From Bacillota bacterium (GTDB taxonomy: Bacteria; Bacillota; Clostridia; Acetivibrionales; DSM-1351): 49,906 nucleotides of DNA. Shown here one piece after another: positions 27,031 through 34,728 of the stretch. How positions within the stretch are numbered: the stretch's first letter is position 1; each line of letters starts with the position of its first letter. A program made the translations under genes and the position numbers. The notes below the pieces were generated by a model. That model made no database searches, was not told where the DNA came from, and saw only the letters and a program-made list of their open reading frames with translations. The stretch is taken from positions 1 to 49,906 of the forward strand of contig JAEZUC010000021.1 of the NCBI GenBank assembly GCA_023443515.1. The letters run 5' to 3'.

Positions 27031-27076
27031 TTTGTGACTCCTGTTTTCCAACTAAGTTATATTATTCATATTAATT

Positions 27077-27103
27077 ATATCGGGTTTTTACCATATTTTT
27101 TTA
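27077..27103 (-). promoter_or_regulatory. Sigma-D-like promoter of the SLH-SLH-S41 operon
   Basis: On the minus strand TAAA (27100-27103), exactly 15 bases, then CCCGATAT (27077-27084), against the sigma-D consensus TAAA-N15-GCCGATAA. The -10 also contains TATAAT one step downstream, so a sigma-A reading is possible, though I see no good -35 for it. It lies about 47 bases before the ATG. Confidence 0.5.
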
Positions 27104-27143
27104 TTAAAGTTTTATTACAACTATAATCTGGCAGGATATATTA

Positions 27144-27169
27144 AAAAATAGCACTATAGTACTATTTTT
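27144..27169. repeat. 26-base near-perfect palindrome between divergent genes
   Basis: AAAAATAG / CTATTTTT arms enclose CACTATAGTA; the whole 26 bases are self-complementary except for one C-A opposition on each side. It lies midway between the SLH operon and the chemoreceptor gene. It could be an operator or a bidirectional hairpin; the weak flanking U runs do not settle it. Confidence 0.6.
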
Positions 27170-27182
27170 ATGGTACCGATAT
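27155..27182 (+). promoter_or_regulatory. Candidate sigma-D-like promoter of the chemoreceptor gene
   Basis: TATA (27155-27158), 16 bases, ACCGATAT (27175-27182); the -10 matches six of eight sigma-D consensus positions but spacer and -35 are off. A sigma-A alternative (TTGTGG 27215-27220, 16 bases, TATTAT 27237-27242) lies nearer the gene. Either could be used. Confidence 0.35.
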
Positions 27183-27297
27183 AAATATGTAAAACTATGT
27201 TTAGCCTGGTGATTTTGTGGTAAAATTTAGCATGTATATTATCTGAATTGGTAGGTGAATTATCTTCCATTTCAAATAAAAAAAAGGAGACGCTATA

Positions 27298-28992
27298 ATG
27301 AAAATTAAAACAAAACTCGTTTTATCTTTTTCTTCAGTACTTCTGTTATTTGCTCTGGCTATTTTCCTTCTTATGAATTCTTTGGTATCTAGAATGGTCA
27401 AAGACCAATACCAGTACAATATAAAATCCAGTGCAAGTTTAGCTCTTTCATTCCTCGATGAGAAATACCCCGGGGACTGGAAAGTTGTCGGAGAAGCACT
27501 TTTTAAAGGTGATCACGTCATTAATGATGATACGCAGTTTGTGGATCACATTAAAAAAAGTACCGGAAACCTGGCTACAATATTCAGAAATGACACAAGA
27601 GTATCTACAAACGTATTACAGGAGGATGGAAAAAGAGCTACCGGTACTAAAGCATCCAAAGAGGTTATAGAACAAGTTTTGTCAAAAGGCAAGGAATATA
27701 ATGGCGTTGCTATAGTTGCAGGTAACAATGCATTTACATACTATACTCCCTTAAAGGACAGCAGTGGCAAGGTCATCGGTATGTGGTTTACAGGAATAGA
27801 TAAGTCTGTGGTAGACAATCAGATTAAAGATATTCTTATTAATATTGGAACTATAGTCTTGATAGTTCTAATTTTTGGAGCTGCACTTTCTTACCTCATA
27901 GGGAATAGTATGTCCAGGTCTATCAAGAAAATCAATGATTGCCTTAATAAGTTTTCAGAGGGTGATTTCAGTGTGTCATTACCCGAAAATGTGCTCAAAA
28001 TACGAAGTGAGATAGGGCATATGGCAAGATCAGCAAATACCTTGCATCATTCGGTTACGGGCATTATTAAATCTGTTATCCGTGAATCCGGCAACATAGA
28101 CGAATCTCTTAGAATGTCTGTTGTCAGTATAACTGATTTGAATTCATCTATAGAAGAAATATCCGCAACAACCGAGGAACTGTCGGCAGGTATGGAACAG
28201 ACTGCCGCCGCTATGGAAGAAATGAACGCAACCTCATCAGATATTGAGTTAGCAGTAGAAAATATTGCAAAAAAAGCCCAGGAAACTTCTTTTGCAGCCC
28301 AGGATATCAGTAAGCGTGCAGAAATGCTCAAGGATTCCGCCAAAAAGTCAAAAGATCATGCATATAGTGTATATGAATCAGCAAACAACGAGCTGACCTC
28401 AGCAATTGAACAGTCTAAGTCCATAGAAAAAATCAGGGTACTGTCCGAGTCCATCATGCAAATAACCAGTCAGACCAATCTTCTCTCACTTAACGCTGCT
28501 ATCGAAGCCTCCAGAGCAGGTGAAGCCGGAAGGGGTTTTGCCGTCGTTGCAGATGAAATAAGAAAGCTTGCTGAAGACTCTAAAAATGCAGTCAGCGAAA
28601 TTCAAGGTGTAACCAAGGAAGTGTTTGAATCGGTTGAAAATCTGGTAGCCAGCGCAACAAACATATTAGCTTTCATTGAGAATACCGTTATTCCTGATTA
28701 TATAAGCCAAACTTCGGCAAGTGAGCAGTACAGCGATGATGCCGGACGTATTGACAATCTGGTTCTGGAATTCAGTTCCACTTCACAGGAGCTTATGGTA
28801 TCAATAGGAAATATGTTAAAGGCCATTAACGAAGTTACAATTTCCGCTAACGAAAGTGCCGCAGGAACTACAAATATCGCTGCAAGAACTTCTGATATAC
28901 TAATCAAGGGTTCTGATGTAGTAAATCTTTCCGAAGTCTCAAAAAAGTCATCCGAAAGTCTCAGGAATTATGTTGCAGGTTTTAAAATTTAA
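27298..28992 (+). CDS. Methyl-accepting chemotaxis protein
   Basis: A 564-residue chemoreceptor. Order: membrane span (about 9-29), extracellular Cache-type sensor (about 33-185, with FVDHIKKSTGNLATIF and AFTYYTPLKDSSGKVIGMWF), second span (about 187-207), HAMP (about 208-262), then the coiled-coil signalling domain. The kinase-contact hairpin is NLLSLNAAIEASRAGEAGRG followed by FAVVADEIRKLAEDS (about 394-428). After the hairpin there is an insert-like stretch (AFIENTVIPDYISQTSASEQ) that I also associate with some clostridial receptors. The ligand is unknown; single-Cache sensors often bind small organic acids. AAGGAG is 8 bases before the ATG. It is monocistronic, with a terminator after it. 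Confidence 0.93.
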   Translation: MKIKTKLVLSFSSVLLLFALAIFLLMNSLVSRMVKDQYQYNIKSSASLALSFLDEKYPGDWKVVGEALFKGDHVINDDTQFVDHIKKSTGNLATIFRNDTRVSTNVLQEDGKRATGTKASKEVIEQVLSKGKEYNGVAIVAGNNAFTYYTPLKDSSGKVIGMWFTGIDKSVVDNQIKDILINIGTIVLIVLIFGAALSYLIGNSMSRSIKKINDCLNKFSEGDFSVSLPENVLKIRSEIGHMARSANTLHHSVTGIIKSVIRESGNIDESLRMSVVSITDLNSSIEEISATTEELSAGMEQTAAAMEEMNATSSDIELAVENIAKKAQETSFAAQDISKRAEMLKDSAKKSKDHAYSVYESANNELTSAIEQSKSIEKIRVLSESIMQITSQTNLLSLNAAIEASRAGEAGRGFAVVADEIRKLAEDSKNAVSEIQGVTKEVFESVENLVASATNILAFIENTVIPDYISQTSASEQYSDDAGRIDNLVLEFSSTSQELMVSIGNMLKAINEVTISANESAAGTTNIAARTSDILIKGSDVVNLSEVSKKSSESLRNYVAGFKI

Positions 28993-29303
28993 TTATTACG
29001 CATTTGTTTATATTTATACTCCTCTATTGCTTTTAAAGCAGGAGGAGTATTTTTTATACTTTCTTTTATAAATATGTTTTACAAATTGTAGTGTATTATC
29101 TAGAAATTTCTACATTACTAGTATATAATATGTACAGCAGTATAATCGCTATATTATCATAATTATATTTATTATAATCCCGGACTAATACAAATTTATT
29201 AATCCATCAAAAACTACTGTTTAGTATCCCGCTACAAAGGAGGATTGATAAAAAAGGTTCTTTTTTATTTCGGAGGATTTTTAATTTAAAAGGAGGCAAT
29301 ATT
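28993..29303 (+). other. 311-base intergenic region before the CE4 gene
   Basis: It begins with the chemoreceptor terminator. It then holds an AT-rich stretch with a perfect 12-base palindrome TAGAAATTTCTA (29101-29112) and a TATAAT-like box (about 29122-29127) lacking a clear -35. Three SD-like GGAGG sites follow near 29240, 29272 and 29292; the last serves the CE4 gene. No gene is supported here. Confidence 0.6.
29018..29055 (+). terminator. Terminator of the chemoreceptor gene
   Basis: Outer arms ACTCCTC (29018-29024) and GAGGAGT (29042-29048) and an inner TGCTTT/AAAGCA stem are followed by a T run (29050-29055). It lies 26 bases after the stop codon. Confidence 0.85.
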
Positions 29304-30227
29304 ATGTTTAATTTAAGAAAGACCTTAAGGGGACTTCTTGCTGTGTCCCTGGTTGCAGCTTCTGTACTTGTAATGAACCCTGTAAGTAAAGCTGCAGATG
29401 TAAAATACGGTGATGTTAATAACGACGGCGTTGTTGATTCTATTGATTATGCAACGGTAAAATCATACCTTTTGGGTAAAGGGACAATCGCTAACCTCAC
29501 AGCTGCTGACACTAACTTTGATAAGACTGTGGATGCCATCGATTTTGCTAATCTTAAAAAGTTCCTGTTAGGGTCTATTACTTTGCCCGTAGGAACTCCA
29601 CCCATAACAGGTAAGGTTATTGCTCTGACATTTGATGATGGGCCTGACGTAACACTTACTCCAAAAGTATTGGATAAGCTCGATAAATATCAAGTACCTG
29701 CCACATTTATGATGATAGGACAGAAAATTAACGATTCTACAGCTCCTGTAATTAAGAGAATCATAAGCTCCGGCAGTGAAATAGGAAACCACTCATGGGC
29801 ATATGACAGCATGAGCGGAATGTCTTACTCTGCCATCAAGAAGTCTGTGGATGATACAACTGCTGCAATAGTAAAATATTCAGGAACTACGCCAAAATTC
29901 TTCCGCGCACCAAACCTGGCAACAGGCGGTTCCATGTTTGATGCCATCGATTTGACATTTGTAGGTGGCGTAACCTGTAATGACTGGTCCCAGTCAACTT
30001 CAGCCCAGCAAAGAGCTGATGCTATACTTGCCGGCGCAAGAGATGGCGCAATACTTCTTATGCATGATGTTCAACCTTTACCCCACCCAACTCCTGAAGC
30101 CCTTGATATTATTATTCCTAAGCTTCAGAGTCAGGGTTATACCTTTGTCACTTTGAGTGATTTATTCAAAATAAAAGGTGTTACATTAAGTCCTACAGAC
30201 AGCAAAATTTATACTTATGTACCGTAA
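29304..30227 (+). CDS. Cellulosomal polysaccharide deacetylase (dockerin + CE4/NodB)
   Basis: A secreted 307-residue enzyme. Signal peptide 1-31; duplicated type I dockerin 36-92 (calcium loops GDVNNDGVVDSIDYATVKSY and ADTNFDKTVDAIDFANLKKF), which plugs the protein into a scaffoldin cohesin; then a NodB/CE4 domain 104-290. CE4 enzymes remove acetyl groups from xylan, chitin or peptidoglycan; a dockerin favours xylan as substrate (inference). Motifs: TFDDGPD (D111, D112), NHSWAYD (H163), FRAPN (R201), NDWSQS, LMHDVQ (H254). The usual second metal His four residues after H163 is Tyr167. The dockerin is N-terminal, whereas C-terminal is commoner. AAAGGAGG is 7 bases before the ATG. Confidence 0.92.
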   Translation: MFNLRKTLRGLLAVSLVAASVLVMNPVSKAADVKYGDVNNDGVVDSIDYATVKSYLLGKGTIANLTAADTNFDKTVDAIDFANLKKFLLGSITLPVGTPPITGKVIALTFDDGPDVTLTPKVLDKLDKYQVPATFMMIGQKINDSTAPVIKRIISSGSEIGNHSWAYDSMSGMSYSAIKKSVDDTTAAIVKYSGTTPKFFRAPNLATGGSMFDAIDLTFVGGVTCNDWSQSTSAQQRADAILAGARDGAILLMHDVQPLPHPTPEALDIIIPKLQSQGYTFVTLSDLFKIKGVTLSPTDSKIYTYVP

Positions 30228-30246
30228 AGTATAATAATACTTATCA

Positions 30247-30291
30247 AAAAGCCGACCGCTTCACTTTTTGTATGAAGGGCCGGCTTTTTTT
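30247..30291 (+). terminator. Terminator of the CE4 gene
   Basis: A hairpin with outer arms AAAAGCCG / CGGCTTTT and an inner CTTCA/TGAAG (about 30247-30264 and 30272-30288) is followed by a T run. It lies between the CE4 gene and the convergent argS, and the A run on the other side could let it serve both. Confidence 0.85.
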
Positions 30292-30317
30292 ATGTGAGTA
30301 TTATGTTCTATTGTATT

Positions 30318-32012
30318 TTACATTCTCTCAGGAGCATTTATACTGAGTAAATCAAGAACATTTTTTATTACCGTACTTGTACAGTTTACAAGTACAAGCC
30401 TTGCTTTCATAAGCTCCTCTTCCTCTCCCCTAACTCTGCATGCATTATAGAAGCTGTGGAAGGTTGAAGCAACCTCATGAACGTATCTGGTAAGTCTGCT
30501 TGGTTCAAGAGTTTCAGCCGATATCCTTACTTCATCAGGATATTCTGAAAGCTTCCTGATAAGTTCAAGTTCCTCAGGTTTGTCAAGCAGTTCAGCTTTT
30601 ATATCACTTGCAACAGGAATCCTGATGCCTTCGCTTTCAAGAAGCTTGAACATGCTACAAATTCTGGCATGTGCATACTGTACATAAAAAACCGGGTTTT
30701 CGTTGGACTCTTTAACAGCCAGATCAAGATCAAAATCCAAATGACTGCCTGAGGCTTTTGTGTTAAAGAAGAATCTTACTCCGTCTCTTCCTACCTCTTC
30801 AACCAAGTCCATAAGGGATATTGACTTGCCGGTTCTCTTGGACATCCTGGCAATCTCACCATTTCTGTACAGTCTTACCAACTGGAACAGTACTACATCC
30901 AGTCTATCCGGGTCTATTCCAAGTGCAGCCATAGCCGCCTTCATTCTTGCCACATGACCATGGTGGTCAGCACCCCAGAGATTTATAACCCACTCAAAAC
31001 CTCTCTTTTCAAACTTGTTTCTATGATATGCAATATCTGCTGCAAAGTAAGTAGGAATACCGTTATTCCTTACAAGAACTTCATCCTTTTCACTGCCTAT
31101 GACTGAACCTTTGAGCCAAAGAGCACCCTCTTTTTCAACGGTACAATCCCTTTCCTTGAGAAGCTGTATTGTTTCTGCCACTTCACCGCTTTTGTGCAGT
31201 GTCTGTTCTGAAAACCATACATCAAAATGGATTCCGTAGCTTTCCAGACCTTCCTTTATTCTTGCTATATTTCTTGGGAGTGCAAAGTCAACAAATACTT
31301 TCTTCCTCTCCTCGGAATCGCTATTGATATATTTATCACCATTTATTGCAATAAAATCCTTCATATGTTCGGTGATGTCTTCACCATGATATCCGTCTTC
31401 GGGGAACTCTATGGCATCCTCACCCTTTATTAGCTGGATGTATCTGGCTTCAAGTGAAGTACCGAATTTCTCTATCTGATTTCCGGCATCATTTATTAAA
31501 AATTCTCTTGTAACGTTATAGCCTGCAGCGTCCAGAACGCTGGCTATACAGTCTCCGAGCGCTCCTCCTCTGGCATTACCCATGTGAAGGGGCCCTGTCG
31601 GGTTTGCACTTACAAACTCAACCATAACCTTTTTACCGTTTCCGATGTTTATACGGCCATAGTTTTCCTTTTCCTGCTCGATTATATTGATTGCTTCATA
31701 AAGGTAGCTGTTGTCAAGTGTAAAGTTGATAAAGCCCGGGCCCGCACATTCCACCTTCTGTATATATGTTCCATCTGTGCTTATGTTTTTTATTATAATA
31801 TCCGCTATTTGCCTTGGTGCCTTTTTTGCAGTTTTGGTAATCTGCATTGCTACATTTGTAGAAAAATCACCGTGTCCTTTTTCTCTTGGTATTTCAATAG
31901 TAATATCTGTTATTTCCAGTGAAGGAAGCTCACCTGTCTCAACAGACTTATTTATTGAATTGATAACAGCGTCCTTAATTTGCTGGCGTATTTCCGAGTT
32001 TATATTTTTCAT
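30318..32012 (-). CDS. argS: Arginyl-tRNA synthetase
   Basis: Class I synthetase charging tRNA-Arg. At 564 residues it is full length. Visible are the N-terminal Add-1 domain, the HIGH-type motif PTGPLHMGNARGGALGD (about 132-148), the KMSKS-like ARMSKRTGKSISL, and the C-terminal anticodon-binding domain (VQYAHARICSMFKLLES onward). The start overlaps the end of the YwiB-like gene by 38 bases, with GGGAGG and AGGAA upstream inside that gene, so expression is coupled. Confidence 0.97.
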   Translation of the reverse strand: MKNINSEIRQQIKDAVINSINKSVETGELPSLEITDITIEIPREKGHGDFSTNVAMQITKTAKKAPRQIADIIIKNISTDGTYIQKVECAGPGFINFTLDNSYLYEAINIIEQEKENYGRINIGNGKKVMVEFVSANPTGPLHMGNARGGALGDCIASVLDAAGYNVTREFLINDAGNQIEKFGTSLEARYIQLIKGEDAIEFPEDGYHGEDITEHMKDFIAINGDKYINSDSEERKKVFVDFALPRNIARIKEGLESYGIHFDVWFSEQTLHKSGEVAETIQLLKERDCTVEKEGALWLKGSVIGSEKDEVLVRNNGIPTYFAADIAYHRNKFEKRGFEWVINLWGADHHGHVARMKAAMAALGIDPDRLDVVLFQLVRLYRNGEIARMSKRTGKSISLMDLVEEVGRDGVRFFFNTKASGSHLDFDLDLAVKESNENPVFYVQYAHARICSMFKLLESEGIRIPVASDIKAELLDKPEELELIRKLSEYPDEVRISAETLEPSRLTRYVHEVASTFHSFYNACRVRGEEEELMKARLVLVNCTSTVIKNVLDLLSINAPERM

Positions 32013-32442
32013 TTGAAGTTCCTGCCTCCCTGATTAACATATAAAAATCATTTCTTCCTGAACCTTGGTTGTCTATTTCAATCTGATAACCTATTCTTAT
32101 TTCCCCGCCTGTTTCATTTATGTTTATATCTACATTATTTGCGTAAACCCCTATTGTAAAGCTTCCGTACTCCGTGTTATAGCTTGAAACATGCTTCTGG
32201 CCCTTTTGAAATACAAACTGTGAGTTAACCTTTCCAAACCGCATCAGGGTAACTACACCCTCGCCTACCTTCAATGTGGTAGTAGTGCCTTCCATTCCGG
32301 TTACTTCACTTTCTTTGTAGGTAATGTAATAATTACCGCCCTTCTGATAGTACTTCCCCTCTGTGATAAGTTCAAGGGTATTGGGGTCATTGTCGTCTCC
32401 TGTCTGAACACCCTTTACGTTTATTATCACATCTTTACTCAT
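31975..32442 (-). CDS. DUF1934 (YwiB-like) beta-barrel protein
   Basis: A 155-residue cytoplasmic protein with alternating beta strands, including YYITYKESEVTGMEGTTTTL, VTLMRFGKVNSQFVFQKGQK and GSFTIGVYANNVDININETG, matching the DUF1934/YwiB family of small calycin-like barrels. The ywiB-argS arrangement is also found in B. subtilis. The biochemical role is unknown. The SD GAGGAGGAG precedes the ATG; a good sigma-A promoter lies at 32478-32506. Confidence 0.85.
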   Translation of the reverse strand: MSKDVIINVKGVQTGDDNDPNTLELITEGKYYQKGGNYYITYKESEVTGMEGTTTTLKVGEGVVTLMRFGKVNSQFVFQKGQKHVSSYNTEYGSFTIGVYANNVDININETGGEIRIGYQIEIDNQGSGRNDFYMLIREAGTSNEKYKLGNTPAN

Positions 32443-32477
32443 TCAGTCTCCTCCTCGAAACCTTTTGTACTTTCAAT

Positions 32478-32506
32478 ATAATATACATTTGCGGTAATTT
32501 TTTCAA
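32478..32506 (-). promoter_or_regulatory. Sigma-A promoter of the ywiB-argS operon
   Basis: On the minus strand TTGAAA (32501-32506), a 17-base spacer and TATTAT (32478-32483), 36 bases before the YwiB-like ATG and just after the ddl stop codon. Confidence 0.7.
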
Positions 32507-32513
32507 CATTTAT

Positions 32514-33644
32514 TTAATCCAATGTGTTTGTATACTCTCTTTTTGTGTCCTCAAATCTCTCAAATGCCAGCTCAATTAGCTTGTCAATCAACTCAGGATA
32601 AGGAATACCGCTTGCAGCCCAAAGCTTGGGGTACATACTTATCTGAGTAAATCCCGGGAGAGTGTTTATTTCATTTATATAAATTTCTCCTGTATCTTTA
32701 TGTACGAAGAAGTCTACTCTGGATAACCCGGCACAATCAAGACACTTGAAGGCTCTTACAGCATACTCTCTGATTTTGGCTACAGTTTCCCGGGACAGAT
32801 TTTCCGCAGGAATTACTACTTTTGAGCTGTCGCCCACCTGATATTTTGCCTCATAATCGTAGAATTCATTACAAGGAACTACTTCTCCCACAGTTGATGC
32901 TACCGGTTCGTCATTTCCAAGAACAGCGCACTCAATTTCCCTGCCGTCGATAAATTCTTCTACAAGAATTCTCCTGTCATTTTTGGCAGCAATAATTAAC
33001 GCTTTTTTAAGGCTTTCCCTGTCAGAAGCTTTGTTCACACCAACAGAAGAGCCTGCATTGGATGGTTTTACAAAACACGGATATGTAAGTCTGCCTTCTA
33101 CCTGAGCTGCTACATCATCTATCTGGTTGTATACCTGTTTTCTGTTAAATACAAGATAGTCTCCCTGTGGAAGACCTTCCTTTTCAAATATTATCTTTGT
33201 GTATGCCTTATCCATACCAACCGCAGCTCCAAGTACACCGCACCCTACGTAAGGAATTCCCGCAAGCTCAAAGAGTCCCTGAATTGTTCCGTCCTCACCG
33301 TTACACCCGTGTAGTACTGGAAACACAACATCTATAGGAGCTTTTTTTTCTCCGGCTATAATCTGCCTTGCCGAATTTACCTCAGTTATTTGTGCTTCAG
33401 TCTCACTTTCTGAAGGCATACTTTCCAGAAGTTTTTTCTGTGCAATAGCTTCCCAGTCACCACTTCCTATTTTTTCAATGGGCCCGTTGTAATTAAGCCA
33501 CTGTCCGTTCTTTGTAATTCCTATGACTTCAACATCGTATTTTTGCTTGTCTATATTTTCTATTACTGACTGGGCCGATACTCTTGATACTTCATGCTCG
33601 GATGACTGCCCGCCAAAAATAATAGCTACACGTTTCTTTGACAT
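32514..33644 (-). CDS. ddl: D-alanine--D-alanine ligase
   Basis: ATP-grasp enzyme making D-Ala-D-Ala for peptidoglycan precursors. 376 residues. N-terminal VAIIFGGQSSEHEVSRVSAQ, then VFPVLHGCNGEDGTIQGLFE, the ATP-grasp segment PCFVKPSNAGSSVGVNKA, ILVEEFIDGREIECAVLGN, and the C-terminal metal/ligand stretch GLSRVDFFVHKDTGEIYINE followed by INTLPGFT. It has the longer insert (about 76-105) usual in Gram-positive Ddl. The SD GGGGG is 7 bases from the ATG. It lies downstream of the spoIIQ terminator and is probably its own unit. Confidence 0.95.
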   Translation of the reverse strand: MSKKRVAIIFGGQSSEHEVSRVSAQSVIENIDKQKYDVEVIGITKNGQWLNYNGPIEKIGSGDWEAIAQKKLLESMPSESETEAQITEVNSARQIIAGEKKAPIDVVFPVLHGCNGEDGTIQGLFELAGIPYVGCGVLGAAVGMDKAYTKIIFEKEGLPQGDYLVFNRKQVYNQIDDVAAQVEGRLTYPCFVKPSNAGSSVGVNKASDRESLKKALIIAAKNDRRILVEEFIDGREIECAVLGNDEPVASTVGEVVPCNEFYDYEAKYQVGDSSKVVIPAENLSRETVAKIREYAVRAFKCLDCAGLSRVDFFVHKDTGEIYINEINTLPGFTQISMYPKLWAASGIPYPELIDKLIELAFERFEDTKREYTNTLD

Positions 33645-33732
33645 CTGGTTACCCCCACAAATATTCTATATATATTTATTAAATTATATTTATTATTTTA
33701 CTATTTAAGTACCAATAATACAATAATACCAG

Positions 33733-33745
33733 CGGTACAGTACCG
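33733..33745. repeat. Short palindrome upstream of ddl
   Basis: CGGTAC-A-GTACCG is a perfect 6-bp inverted repeat about 90 bases before the ddl ATG. A possible operator; too short to be sure. Confidence 0.35.
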
Positions 33746-33759
33746 TAAATCCGTATATA

Positions 33760-33807
33760 AAGAGAAGTACCACAATCTTATGTTTTAGATGTGCGGTACT
33801 TCCTCTT
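33760..33807 (-). terminator. Probable terminator of the spoIIQ-like gene
   Basis: A long imperfect hairpin (arms 33790-33807 and 33760-33774, two bulges) lies about 28 bases after the stop codon. The following minus-strand sequence TTTATATA is only moderately U-rich, so termination may be incomplete. Confidence 0.55.
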
Positions 33808-33834
33808 ATAATGTATTATGAGTGTTTTATCTTA

Positions 33835-34659
33835 TTATTTTCCCTGTCCTTTTGCAGTTGACGGTACGCTTAAATATGGTGAAGGGTCAACTGATTTGCC
33901 GTTTTTCAAAACCTGGAAATGAAGGTGCGGTCCATCTTCACATTCTATCTGAATAGGGTCACCTACAAGACCAATTATGTCATTGGCTTTGACCTTTAAT
34001 CCACAGCTTATGTCCTCCAAATTCTGCTTGGACAAGCCTGCGTATCTGGTTTTTAAGTTATTTGAATGTGTTATCTCAACAGTTATACCATTGGGATTAT
34101 CCTCAACCTTTGATATTGTGCCGGATGCAACAGCTCTGACTTTTGTAAGCTTTTCTACCTTGAAATCAATACCGTCGTGTGCTCTTATGTCTCCCAGAGT
34201 TTTTGATTCTGAGAATGTATTGATGTCACGGGTAAAGTCTTTCATAATAGGGCCCTCTACCGGCCTACAGCTGAATTTAACTATAGCCTTTACATTTGCA
34301 GAGGCACTTTTACTTTTACCGGTACCTGCTTTTGGTGGTGTTGGTGTCGATTTTGCAGTATCACTTGCTGCTGACTGTCCATTGTTGACACCTGCAGCCT
34401 GATTTGCTGTTCCGGTCTTGTCCGGTTTGCCTGATACTGCTTTTGATGCATCCTCTTCACCAGCATTAGCAACTTCACCGGGGATTATTTTTCCGGTATC
34501 CATGCCGACATCAGAGTTCATGTTTTGAGTTGTTAATAATATTGCCGTTGCCGCCACAACTATTATACAAACTGCCAAAACTACATAAAGTCCCTTGCTA
34601 CTAAAAAATCTAGACAGTTTGTTTTTCCAATTATTTTCGTCTGGAATAAGTTTCTTCAT
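33835..34659 (-). CDS. spoIIQ: M23 (LytM-fold) sporulation peptidase-like protein, SpoIIQ-like
   Basis: A 274-residue protein with one N-terminal membrane span (about 25-46), a low-complexity linker of Ala, Lys, Thr and Ser (about 60-125), and a C-terminal LytM/M23 domain. The domain retains the zinc residues HDGID (H and D) and HLHF, so unlike B. subtilis SpoIIQ it may be an active endopeptidase; in several clostridia SpoIIQ does keep these residues. SpoIIQ sits in the forespore membrane and pairs with SpoIIIAH in the mother cell. Position after murA-spoIID supports the name, and a near-consensus sigma-F promoter (34684-34712) fits forespore expression. GGAGGTGG precedes the ATG. Confidence 0.85.
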   Translation of the reverse strand: MKKLIPDENNWKNKLSRFFSSKGLYVVLAVCIIVVAATAILLTTQNMNSDVGMDTGKIIPGEVANAGEEDASKAVSGKPDKTGTANQAAGVNNGQSAASDTAKSTPTPPKAGTGKSKSASANVKAIVKFSCRPVEGPIMKDFTRDINTFSESKTLGDIRAHDGIDFKVEKLTKVRAVASGTISKVEDNPNGITVEITHSNNLKTRYAGLSKQNLEDISCGLKVKANDIIGLVGDPIQIECEDGPHLHFQVLKNGKSVDPSPYLSVPSTAKGQGK

Positions 34660-34683
34660 ATTTTATATTCCACCTCCATTAAG

Positions 34684-34712
34684 TATTGTTTCCTATATTG
34701 GCAACAATATAC
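34684..34712 (-). promoter_or_regulatory. Sigma-F promoter of the spoIIQ-like gene
   Basis: On the minus strand GTATA (34708-34712), 14 bases, GGAAACAATA (34684-34693). This matches the sigma-F pattern GYATA-N14/15-GGnnAnAnTR at every fixed position. It lies in the 69-base gap after spoIID, so forespore expression can be independent of spoIID. Confidence 0.75.
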
Positions 34713-34728
34713 ATAGAGGTAAATGGAA

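Noticed and set aside
29246..29290. 14-codon leader frame before the CE4 gene
   Set aside because: SD spacing of one base and a TTG start make translation doubtful; kept only as a finding.
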